From: Asterias amurensis
Lineage: Eukaryota; Echinodermata; Asteroidea; Forcipulatida; Asteriidae
DNA length: 64,000 nucleotides
Assembly (NCBI RefSeq): GCF_032118995.1
Contig: NC_092666.1
Coordinates: forward strand, 3,360,001-3,424,000
Direction: 5' to 3'
Shown: in pieces, positions 1-11,800 of the stretch
Numbering within the stretch: position 1 is the stretch's first letter
Layout: every line of letters starts with the position of its first letter
Position numbers and translations under genes: made by a program
Notes under the pieces: generated by a model
What the model was told of the DNA's origin: nothing
Databases searched by the model: none
The model's input: only the letters and a program-made list of their open reading frames with translations

Positions 1-40
1 TCCTCTCAGTGTAGACCGATCCGGAAGATGTTAATTCTCT

Positions 41-954
41 TCAGGAGTACTCAATCTCTTGATGCCTGTAAATAAAAAATAACAAAAATAAAATTACTTC
101 TACATAAATAAAAAAAACCTTTGACCCTAACCATCCTGGGGTTGATTTCACAAAGAGTTAGGACTGGTCCTAACTTAGGACTAGTCCCAGGAGATATTAA
201 AAACTTAAGGCTAGTCCTAAGTTAGATGAGTAACTTGTCCTAACTTGAGATAAGACTAGTCTTAACTCTTTGTAAAGTCCACCGTAGATCCTTCAAGATC
301 CAATTGCATGTTTTGTTTGTTTCTGTTTTGCTGATTGCTGCACTTGTAACCATATTGTGCTTTAATACACACATGTCATGAAAACAGTGAATTTCTGCTT
401 GTACTAATCCTCTTATAGCACTGAAATCTGTAATTCAGTGACGCTCGTGGCTTTTCAACAATGTAACCCCTGATCACAAGGCCATTTGTTTCATTCATCA
501 AACCAACTCAGCTCCCTTGGGAATAAACTGCCTGTGCAGCCAAATATTTAGTGACCAAGCTAATTAAATCACAAGAACCATCTCTGCCCTCACAGGTACC
601 TACTAACCCCTGTGCAATCTATGGAAACTGTATGATAAACCTGAAAGGGTCTACAAGCCTAAAGCCGGGTTCATACTTCCTGCGAAGCAAACTTGGTTGT
701 CACGAACTCACAATGAATAACTCGCAACAGTTGAACTGTGTTCAACCCCTTTGAAACATTCGCTAAGAAAATAGGGCTGTGTCGCCAAAATTCACGTTGC
801 ATTTGCAGAAAGTATGAACCAAGCTTAAGTAGTGATTAACTTACTTGCATGATGGGCAGAAATAGAAGACGGTTTATTCTTTATCAGCTGATCGTGCTTG
901 CCTGGTGTGGAAATGAAGTCCATCGTGACCGCACTTGGCACATGCCCTGTCAAT
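41..954 (-). pseudogene. POLR1H-like 3' exon pair, unit A (broken)
   Basis: Degenerate duplicate of the last two exons of the POLR1H-like gene. The zinc-ribbon exon is 845-954, between an AG acceptor at 956-955 and a GT donor at 844-843. The terminal exon coding part is 41-65. The ribbon keeps [11 protein letters not shown] and the arginine of RQARSAD, but codon 27 of the exon is TAA where the other units have CAA, so translation stops after SADKE and the second zinc-binding cysteine pair is lost. The terminal exon would add HQEIEYS and stop, with His where other units have Tyr. The splice sites are still present. The unit may continue beyond the left edge of the window. Confidence 0.7.
141..283. 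repeat. Palindromic MITE, GAGTTAGGAC family
   Basis: Short palindromic element with ends near TTTCACAAAGAGTTAGGAC and an inverted counterpart near CTAACTCTTTGTAAAGTCC. It is part of the tandemly duplicated unit: sister copies lie at about 1894-2043, 3664-3806, 5903-6043, 6196-6285 (continuing at 13809-13864) and 15784-15931. Confidence 0.7.
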
Positions 955-1797
955 CTGAAACCAGACCAAATACAAAAATGAAAATTAAGAAGTGATGAAA
1001 AATAACCAAGCATTGAAAAAAACAAATTTGTGATAATACGCCTAAAAATTAGGGCCATAAGTTTGTTTTTGTGTCAATGATTAATGGAGAAAATATAGAA
1101 AGATGAAATAAAACTGTGAAAGTTTCCGCAAAATAGGTCTACTGGTTCTACTTGCTGAGAAAACAGAAAGAAGCAAAACCCTGTCACAGTAGCGATGAAT
1201 CCATCCGAGGTAAAGATTTTGATACATTAATAAATTAAGACTGCTTTTTCATAACATTAAAAAAAAAATTCCAGGGATTTACTTACGACTGGCGAACCTA
1301 TTGTCATTAAATTTTTGCTCGTCTGTTTTTACAGGTAAATCAGAGAAAACTCTGAAATAAAACTAACCTATTTGTACATCAAAATATTTGGGGGGTTTAG
1401 TTATTTTTCAAATTTTCCAAATTTAATTTGAAGTGGCGCAGTTTTCAATCGAACACAGTTAAAAAATTGGCCAGGGGTTTCCCTACGGGTGGCGAACCCT
1501 TTGTCACTGAATTTTTCTCTTCTGCTTCCAGAGTTAAGAATATAAATCCAAATATTTGGGGGCTTGTTCAAAACTTACCATTTGATAAATCACCTAATAT
1601 GAAGTGGCGCATTTTTCATTCAATAAAGGCAATCAAAAAATCGGCCTCCTCATCAGTAAGACATCTCTCTGGCATCAGGTTGTCGTCGGCTGGTCGTCGT
1701 CGTCATCGTTGTCGGTGGTGATTTCTACTCCTTGTTCCAGTGAGTTCTTGCTTTGAGTTCCTCTCAGTGTAGACCGATCCGAAGATGTTGATTCTCT

Positions 1798-2718
1798 TCA
1801 GGAGTACTCAATCTCTTCATACCTGTAAATAAAAAATAACAAAAATAAAAATTGCTTTTACATAAAATAAAAAAAACCTTTGACCCTAACCATCCTGGGG
1901 TTGATTTCACAAAGAGTTAGGACTGGTCCTAACTTAGGACTAGTCCCAGGAGATATTAAAAAACTTAAGGCTAGTCCTAAGTTAGACGAGTAACTTGTCG
2001 TAACTTGAGATAAGACCATGTCTTTTACTCTTTGTAAAGTCCATCAGAGACCCTTCAAGATCAAATTGCATGGTTTTTTTGTTTCTGTTTTGCCGATTGC
2101 TGCATTTGTAACCCCATTGTGCTGTACACACATGTCATGTAAACAGTGAATTTCTGCTTGTACTAATCCTCTTATAGCACTGTAATCTGTAATTCAGTGA
2201 TGCTCATGGCTCTTCGAAAATTTTACCCCTGATCACTAGGCCATTAATTTCATTCTTCAAACCAACTCAGCTTCCTTGGGAATAAACTGCCTGTGCAGCC
2301 AAACATGTAGTGACCAAGCTAAATAAATCACAAGAACCATCTCTGCCCTCACAGGTACCTACTTACCCCTGTGCAATCTATGGAAACTGTATGATAAACC
2401 TGAAAGGGTCTACAAGCCTACAGCCGGGTTCATACTTCCTGCGAATGCAAAGCAAATTGGGTTGTCACAAACTCAAATGAATAACTTGCAACAGTTGAAC
2501 TGTGTTCAATGCCATTGAAACATTCGCTAAGAAAACAGAGCTGTGTCGCCAAAATTTATTTTGCACTTGCACGAAGTATGAACCAGACTTAAATAGTGAT
2601 TAACTTACTTGCATGATGGGCAGAAATAGAAGACGGTTTGTTCTTTATCAGCTGATAGTGTTTGCCTGGTGTGGAAATGAAGTCCATCTTGACCGCACTT
2701 GGCACATGCCCTGTCAAT
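1798..2718 (-). CDS. POLR1H-like 3' exon pair, unit B
   Basis: Duplicate of the last two POLR1H-like exons with open frames. The ribbon exon is 2609-2718 (110 nt, phase 0 in, phase 2 out) and the terminal exon coding part is 1798-1822. The ribbon has both CxxC pairs (CAKC and CPSC). It differs from the others by CGQDG instead of CGHDG and carries [10 protein letters not shown], where A12-family proteins usually have an RSADE-type loop. The terminal exon would encode YEEIEYS and stop. No first or middle exon is attached, so the unit could be used only as an alternative 3' end spliced from exons far to the right. Confidence 0.6.
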
Positions 2719-3564
2719 CTGAAACCAGGCCAAATACAAAAATGAAAACTAAGAAGTGATGAAAAATGACCAAGCATTGAAAGAACAAATTTGTGATAAT
2801 ACGCCTAAAAATTAGGGCCATAAGTTTGTTTTTGTCAATGATTAATGGAGAAAATATAGAAAGATGCAATAAAACTGTGAAAGTTTCAGCAAAATAGGTC
2901 TACTGGTTCTACTTGCAGAAGCAAAACCCTGTCACAGTAGCGATGAATCCATCCGAGGTAAAGATTTTGATACATCAACAAATTAAGATTGCTTTTTCCT
3001 TACATAAAAAAAAAATAAATAAAATTGCCAGGGGTTTCCTTTCGGGTGGCGAACCCTTTGTCATTGATTTTTGCTCCTCTGTTTTCACAGGTAAAATAGA
3101 AAAACCTCTGAAATAAAACAAACCTATTTGTATATCAAAATATTTGGAGGTTTACGATATTTTTCACAATTTACCAAATGTCAACTTTTAATTTGAAGAG
3201 GCCCAATTATCAATCAAACACAGTTGAAAAATTGGCCAGGGGTTTCCCTACGGGTGGCGAACCCTTTGTCACTGAATTTTTGCTCTTCTGCTTCCAGAGT
3301 TAAGAATATAAATCCAAATATTTGGGGGCTCGTTCAAAACTTACCATTTGATAAATCACCTAATATGAAGTGGCGCATTTTTCATTCAATAAAGGCAATC
3401 AAAAAATCGGCCTCCTCATCTGTAGGACATCTCTCTGGCATCAGGTTGTCGTCGGCTGGTCGTCGTTGTCATCGTCGTCGGTGGTGATTTCTACTCCTTG
3501 TTCCAGTGAGTTCTTGCTTTGAGTTCCTCTCAGTGTAGACTGATCCGGAAGATGTTGATTCTCT

Positions 3565-4624
3565 TCAGGAGTACTCAATCTCTTGATACCTGTGAATAAA
3601 AAATAACAAAAATAAAATTACTTTTACATAAAAAAAAAAACCTTTGACCCTAACCATCCTGGGGTCGACTTCACAAAGAGTTAGGACTGGTCCTAACTCA
3701 GGACTAGTCCCAGGAGATATTAAAAACTTGGGGCTAGTCCTAAGTAAGACGAGTAACTTGTCCTAACTTGAGATAAGACTAGTCTTTAACTCTTTGTAAA
3801 GTCCATCAGAGATCCTTCAAGATCAAATTGCATGTTTTTTTTTGTTTCTGTTTTGCCGATTGCTGCATTTGTAACCACATTGTGCTGTACACACATGTCA
3901 TGTAAACAGTGAATTTCTGCCTGTACTAATCCTCTTATAGCACTGTAATCTGTAATTCAGTGATGCTCATGGCTCTTTGAAAATTTTACCCCTGATCACT
4001 AGGCTATTAATTTCATTCTTCAAACCACCTCAGCTCCCTTGGGTATAAACTGCCCGGCAGCCAAATATGTAGTGGCCAAGCTAAATAAATCACAAGAACC
4101 ATCTCTGCCCTCACAGGTACCTACTAACCCCTGTGCAATCTATGGAAACTGTATGATAAACCTGAAAGGGTCTACAAGCCTACAGCCGGGTTCATACTTC
4201 CTGCGAATGCGAAGCAAATTGGGTTGTCACGAACTCAAATGAATAACTTGAGTTGCTTTTTCATAACATTAAAAAAAAATTGCCAGGGATTTCCTAACCA
4301 CTGGCGAACCCTACAAGCCTACAGCCGGGTTCATACTTCCTGCGAATGCGAAGCAAAGCAAATTGGGTTGTCACGAACTCAAATGAATAACTTGCAACAG
4401 TTGAACTGTGTTCAACCCCTTCGAAACATTCGCTAAGAAAACAGGGCTGTGTCGCCAAAATTTACTTTGCACTTGCAGGAAGTATGAACCAGACTTAAAT
4501 AGTGATTAACTTACTTGCATGATGGGCAGAAATAGAAGGCGGTTTGTTCTTTATCAGCCGATAGTGTTTGCCTGGTGTGGAAATGAAGTCCATCGTGACC
4601 GCACTTGGCACATGCCCTGTCAAT
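3565..4624 (-). CDS. POLR1H-like 3' exon pair, unit C
   Basis: Third duplicate of the last two POLR1H-like exons. The ribbon exon is 4515-4624 and the terminal exon coding part is 3565-3589. Both are open, with GT/AG boundaries and matching phase. The ribbon carries [10 protein letters not shown] like units B and D, and has QTAFYFC where the others have QTVFYFC. The terminal exon encodes YQEIEYS and stop. An extra local repeat (about 4235-4400) duplicates part of the spacer beside the ribbon exon. Confidence 0.6.
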
Positions 4625-4900
4625 CTGAAACCAGACCAAATACAAAAATGAAAATTAAGAAGTGATGAAAAATAACAAAGTATTGAAAAAACAAATTTGT
4701 GATAATACGCCTTAAAATCAGGGCCATAAGTTTGTTTTTTTGTCAATAACTAATGGGAAAAATATAGAAAGATGAAATAAAACTGTGAAAGTTTCAGCAA
4801 AATAGGTCTACTGGTTCTACTTGCTGAGAAAACAGAAAGACGCAAAACCCTGTCACAGTAGCAATGAATTCATCCGAAGTAAAGATTTTGGTACAACAAA

Positions 4901-5296
4901 TTAAAGGAACACTTTGCCTTGGATCGAACGAGTTGGTCTATAAAAGCGTTTTGTAACTGTTTCTATAAAATGCATATGATTGGAACGATGTTGTAAAAGT
5001 ATAATACAATGATCCACACAACTTTGCCTCGAAATTGCGTACTGTTCATTTTACTGCGCGAACTAACACGGTCGGCCATTTTGGGGAGTCAAAAATTTGA
5101 CTCCCATAAATGGCCGACTGTGTTAGTCGACGAGGTAAAAGGAAAACCGTGCAATTTCGAGGCATGTTTGTGTGGATCATTGTATTCTACTTTTACAACA
5201 TCTTTCTACCCACATATATTTCATAACAAACGCTTTTCAAAGACCAACTCGACCGATCCAAGGCAATGTGTGCCTATTAGTTTGCTTGTTCCTTAA
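4901..5296. mobile_element. Hairpin MITE, GGAACACGTTGCC family
   Basis: Near-complete palindrome starting TTAAAGGAACA and ending TTGTTCCTTAA, with a central inverted pair around TGGGAGTCAAAATTTGACTCCC-like sequence. It has no coding capacity; the open frames inside it are repeat artefacts. A sister copy lies at the same place in unit D. Confidence 0.85.
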
Positions 5297-5804
5297 AATG
5301 AAAATTTGCCTGGGGTTTTCCTTACAGGTGGCGAACCAAAAACTCTGAAATAAAACGTACCTATTTGTATATCAAAATATTTGGGGGGGTTTAGCTATTT
5401 TTCAAAATTTACCAAATGTGACTTTAAATTTGAATTTGAAGTGGTGCAGTTTCAATGAAACACAGTTAAAAAATTGGCCTGGGATGTCCCTACGGGTGGC
5501 GAACCCTTTGTCACTGAATTTTTGCTCTTCTGTTTCCAGAGTTAAAAATCTAAATCCAAATATTTGGGGGCTTGTTCAAAACTTACCATTTGATAAATCA
5601 CCTAATATGAAGTGGTGCATTTTCCTCAATAAAGGCAATTAAAAAATCGGCCTCCTCATCAGTAGGACATCTCTCTGGCATCAGGTTGTCGTCGGCTGGT
5701 CGTCGTTGTCATCGTCGTCGGTGGTGATTTCTACTCCTTGTTCCAGTGAGTTCTTGATTTGAGTTCCTCTCAGTGTAGACCGATCTGGAAGATGTTGATT
5801 CTCT

Positions 5805-8800
5805 TCAGGAGTACTCAATCTCTTGATACCTGTGAATAAAAAATAACAAAAATAAAATTACTTTTACATAAAAAAAAAAACTTTGACCCTAACCATCCTG
5901 GGGTCGACTTCACAAAGAGTTAGGACTGGTCCTAACTCAGAACTAGTCCCAGGAGATATTAAAAACTTGGGGCTAGTCCTAAGTAAGACGAGTAACTTGT
6001 CCTAACTTGAGACAAGACTAGTCTTAACTCTTTGTAAAGTCCACCGTAGATCCTTCAAGATCCAATTGTATGTTCTGTTTGTTTCTGTTTTGCTGATTGC
6101 TGCATTTGTAACCATATTGTGCTGTATTCACATGTCATTCCCATGTCTAATTACTTTTACATAAAAAAAAAACCTTTGACCCTAACCATCCTGGGGTCGA
6201 CTTCACAAAGAGTTAGGACTGGTCCTAACTCAGGACTAGTCCCAGGAGATATTAAAAACTTGGGGCTAGTCCTAAGTAAGACGAGTGTCAGGATCACGCT
6301 GCATTAATTTATTTTTAATGTTCTTTAGCCACCCCTGCAACACATTGGTTTAGCCTTCTCGCATGACGTATAGCCTTAAGCCAATCGCGCGCGTTTAATT
6401 TTCCTGCTGCTACAAACCGCACCCTCCTGTATTTTTCCAGTGCTTTTTTTCGTGTAACACAGGACGCTTTTTCGTTGTCACAGTACATTACGTAATACAT
6501 CAGCCGTGGTTATTGTCCCCGTTTAGTTCTGTTATTGTTGTTGTTTAGTCTGTCCTTTGTTGGTGTTTGTTCTTTTGTTGATTTTGGGAGTTTAGGAGTG
6601 AGTGAGTTTGCTAGTGAAATTGAATGTTAGTTTTGATCAGAACGATTTTGATCGGCGATCTGAGAGCATGTTTTGATGGTGAGCTTGAGTGTTTAGAGAC
6701 TGTACCAACTGCGTGAAACTTCCTGAAGCAACAGGTAGACAGTCAACAAGAATTCTGTCTTATTTGCTCTGTGATCAAAAAACTATAGGCAAAACAGAGC
6801 CATAGTAACGATTCTTCCTAACCCCGGTCGACGCCGCAACACTCAGCCTGAAAACGCCTCAAGTTAGTTCGCCCGCACAATAACCGTAAGTTTTGTTTGA
6901 TGATTAACATTGTATTTTTCTGATGTGTAAAGAATTCTGTATACTATTGATACTCTGCTAAAGTTGCATATTGGCATGGACATTTTTGAATGGGCAGACA
7001 TCGTTAGATTGAATTATGAAGTTTCTGTGGGCAAAAGGAAATTCAGAAGTTCTTCAGAATTTACAGAGATTATCTTACGGAAATTATTTGTGAATTGGCG
7101 GTTACTGTTTTGAGAATTCATTCAATGGCATTCATTCTCTGTATTATTTATGTTGAGATATATCCAAAAAGCTTGCAAGGATTTCGGTTATTTATTTACT
7201 GTTTAGATGGCCATTATTTGGGGCTTCGATCTCCCGTCCATGAGACTCCCTATTTGAGATGAACTGAAAGACGAGGGCCGCTGTGAACTCCTGAAGTGGA
7301 GACTAAACTTAACGTCATCTGTGTGATGTCATACTAGACTGCGTGCCAATCGCCATTCATCGTACGTGAACGTACAGGGAGACTAAAGACTATAGAGACG
7401 AGCTACCGTAACTTTGAAGTACAAGTATCTGTAATTTTTATTCATTAATTGATAGGAGATTGCTTTGGCCAATCGATAATAAGTGATTCAATTGACTGTG
7501 GGTTTAACTAATGATTACACCGATTTACCCAATGTTGTACATAACTGTAAATAATTTTTGTTGTAAATATATTATCTAAATTTAACATGGTCTCATGTAG
7601 TCATTTCTTCGTGTTTTATTTAGTTTATTACGCCAATTATAAAGCCAATTGATGAATATGCTGTGTCAATTATTAACTTTATTTTGTTTAACCATTTGTC
7701 TACAGGCACAGTGTTGCTATCACTCCCCTTGTACAAATCAATCACCAGTGGCATCAGGATCTTCTCGTAAGTTGGTAGTGCTGAGATTCATAATCTTACC
7801 ACCCTTGGTAAAGATTGTGGCTTAGATGGGAAAGAGTTGCTTGAGTTTGTGTGTAGAGAAAGAGAGAAGTTGCGTAAGGACACTGAACGCGTAGCACGCG
7901 ATGAACGCGCATACCAGCTAGAACTGCGAAGAAATGATAAAGAAAAGATCGAACTGCAAGTTAAGTTAGAAACCGCTAAGCGAACTAGTGTAAGCAGCGA
8001 ATCTGGAAACAATCATTCTCGTCTTAAGGCCCGCACTCCTAAGTTGCCCGCATTCAATGAAGCGTTAGACGATTTAGATGCTTATTTGCAGCGATTTGAG
8101 CGCTACGCAGTTTCACAACAATGGGAAAAGAACGAATGGGCGATAAACCTCAGCGCACTGCTTAAAGGAAAGGCCTTAGAAGTTTACTCTAGATTGTCAT
8201 TAGATGATGTCTCAAATTATGACACTCTTAAGGATGCTCTTCTAAAACGGTTCCATTTAACTGAACAAGGATTCCGCGTGAATTTTAGAACAGTTAAACC
8301 AGAAAGCGGAGAGACTGCACCCCAATTCTCAGTGCGATTAGCTAACTTACTTGATAGATGGATAGACATGGCAAAGACTAAGAAAGACTATGCAGGGCTT
8401 AAGGATCTTTTTATAAGAGAACAATTCCTGAATAGTTGCAACGTTGAACTAGCGACCTTTCTTAAAGAACGCAACCCTCCAACAGTTCAAGAAATGGCGC
8501 GTTACGCAGAGCAGTACTCTGAAGCTCACGGCGGTTTTGGTAATCATGTAGTAAGAAAGCAACCTGCACAAATAGCTCAGCGACCCATGCAACAGAACTT
8601 TCGAGCTCAATCACAGCAGCCGGGCACTTATCCACCAAGGGCACAACCACCGCGATTTGATAGATCAGGTCCACATGCTGCGACGCAATCACAGAACGCA
8701 AATCAAAGCAAACCGGTTTTAAGAACATGCTATCTTTGCCATAAACCAGGACACTTTGCGCGCGAATGCCTTCACAGAAATTCACGCTTAGCAAAAGTTG

Positions 8801-11800
8801 CGACTGCTATAACCTCAGCGTTAGTCGAAGTGCTCACTGAAGATCCAGAAGTCGAATCTAGTTCTGAAACATTTCATGAGAGTGACCAGTTAGGCAATCA
8901 AGGTACTGAAGCAACCCCGTTTCTTTCCCCTGAAACAGTTGCATGCATGATAACTACTCCAACTCTGAACCCTAGCACATTATCAGAATGTTGCATCCAA
9001 AATGGGTCAGTTTACCTCGAATGCGGACACACATTACCAATTATGAGTGCCGTATGCAAAAGTAGAACTGTTCAAGGCATGCCAGTCTCAAAAGGCATGA
9101 TTAATGGACAAGTTGGTTCTGTTTTACGTGACAGTGGATGTAGTGGTGTAGTTATACGTACAGATTTAGTTCTTCCTGACCAGTATACAGGACAGACAAA
9201 ATCATGTGTACTAGTAGATGGAACAGTTAGAACCACCCCAGTGGCTATCATAGATATCGACTCGCCTTTCTTTGTTGGTAAAGTCGAAGCCTTATGTATG
9301 GCAAAACCAGTCTATGACGTCATACTTGGCAATATTAATGGTGCTAGAAATCCAGCCGAACCCAATAAGAACTGGAATCTCAAACGAGTTGTTGACCAAT
9401 TGTCATCTGCAGATAACATTGGCCCACGACACACATGTGTTACCGACAAAGTTGAACTTAGTGCTGTACAAACTCGTTCTCAAAAGCTTGCTGAGGGCAA
9501 ACCTTTGAGGAAACTTAAAGTTCCAACCGGTCTTCCCGAAATTGACCAAAATGACATACGGAAGGCACAGACTTCTGACCCAATGTTATGTCGAATTAGG
9601 GAACTTGCTAAGAGTGGTGAAGAAAAGTGTACACGATTCGGCACCTCTCGGTTCCTAACTCAACATGGTCTTATTTATCGTGAGTTTCAATCTCCAAAAT
9701 ATGATCATGGTGAAACAATCCTTCAACTGATTGTTCCACAGAACTTCAGAACCCATGTGATGAAACTAGCTCACGAATCTGTCTTAGGCGGCCACCAAGG
9801 CGCCAAAAAGACTTGTGACAAAGTTTTGAGCAATTTCTTTTGGTCCGGTATCCATTCCGAAGTCTTAAGATATTGTAGGTCATGTGACATCTGCCAAAGA
9901 ACTATCACAAAAGGCAGAGTTACAAAGGTACATCTAGGCAAGATGCCCATCATTGACACACCATTTAAGCGAATTGCTATCGACATAGTAGGCCCAATTC
10001 ACCCCAAAACTGGGAATGGGAACCGCTACATTCTTACTCTAGTCAATTATGCGACAAGATATCCTGAAGCAGTCGCATTACCTTATATTGACACACCCAG
10101 AGTAGCTGAAGCTATGGTAGATGTATTCTCTAGAGTCGGTGTCCCTAGCGAGATCCTCACAGATCAAGGGTCACAATTCACCTCTGAACTAATGAAAGAA
10201 CTCAGTAGACTTTTATCTATTCGTCAACTAACCACCACGCCGTATCATCCGAGCTGCAATGGTTTGGTCGAACGATTTAACGCGACTCTAAAACAGATGT
10301 TGAAACGCCTTTGTGCCGATAGACCAAGCGATTGGGACAGATATATTGCGCCTCTCTTGTTTGCTTATCGTGAAACTCCACAAAGTAGTCTCGGGTTTTC
10401 ACCGTTCGAATTAATCTATGGCAGATCAGTTCGTGGCCCCATGGCAATCCTTAAAGAGCTTTGGACCGGTACGATAGACAACCCCGAAACCAAGACTACG
10501 TATCAATATGTTCTTGAGCTACGCGAGCGTCTTGAAAGTACATGCGAAATAGCGCACCAAGAACTAGCTAAAGCCGCAGAAACCGCGAAGCACTACTATG
10601 ATCGTAAAACTCGCCCTAGATCATTTAAGGTCGACGATTGTACTCCTCCTATTGCCTACTGATAGAAAAAAACTGTTACTGCAATGGAAAGGACCATTCC
10701 GCGTTCTAGAGAAAATTGGAACTGTAGATAACCGCATAGACTTGAACGGCAAGTCTAAGACTTTTCATGCGAACCTACTCAAGAAATACCAATCTAGGCC
10801 AGATGCAGCGAACCTTAACACTGAAGCCACTACCGGAAGTCTAATCGAATGCGCAAATGCCTCAATCATCGAATGCGAAGAACCAATCACCGAATCAGAT
10901 ATTAGTAGCGATTATATCATGACTGACAATGAAGATGTCATCATGCTACCTGCATTAAACCCCACCCAATCTGTTTCAGATGTTCAAATAAGTACAACAC
11001 TCGAGAAAGACCAAGAAACGCAAGTGAAACGCATCTTAGGTAGTTTTAGTGATATCATGACCGATTTACCAGGTGAAACCAACCTTGGTCAACACGACAT
11101 CACTCTAACCACGTCAGAACCAGTCAGATCTAAACCATATCCGTTACCGTATGCACTAAGACAGGCAGCAGATGAAGAAGTAGAGGACATGTTGAAAATG
11201 AACATTGTCGAACCCTCAAATTCTCCATACGCGTCGCCAGTAGTGTTAGTTAAGAAGAAAGACGGAACGAATAGATTTTGTATAGACTTCAGAAAGATCA
11301 ACAAGTTGACTATTTTTGACGCAGAGCCATTGCCAAACCCAGATGAAATCTTCAGCAAATTGTCTAAAGACCAATACCTCTCGAAATTTGATCTAAGTAA
11401 AGGATATTGGCAAATTCCCCTCAACAGCGACGATAAAGCGAAAACTGCATTCTTAACACCGAACGGATTGTACCAATTCAAAGTTATGCCATTCGGACTC
11501 GTTAATGCACCCGCAACATTCACCAGAATTATGAGATCTCTTTTGCATGGATTAGAAAACGTTGACCATTTCATATATGATATTTTAATCCACACAGTGA
11601 CTTGGGAAAAGCACATTCAAATTCTGAGATAATTGTTACTCCGACTTCGTAAGGCGCACCTTACCGCAAAACCTAGTAAATGTGTCATCGGTATGGAAAA
11701 TGTTGAATTCTTAGGACACGTAGTAGGCAGAGGTAAGCTTGCACCGCAGCAAGACAAAGTAGACAAAATTCAGTCCGCCCCACTTCCAACAACGAAGAAA

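Noticed and set aside
6315-6500. 61-residue minus-strand frame in the LTR (also 12437-12622)
   Set aside because: Antisense to the element, no motif; preserved in both LTRs simply because they are copies.
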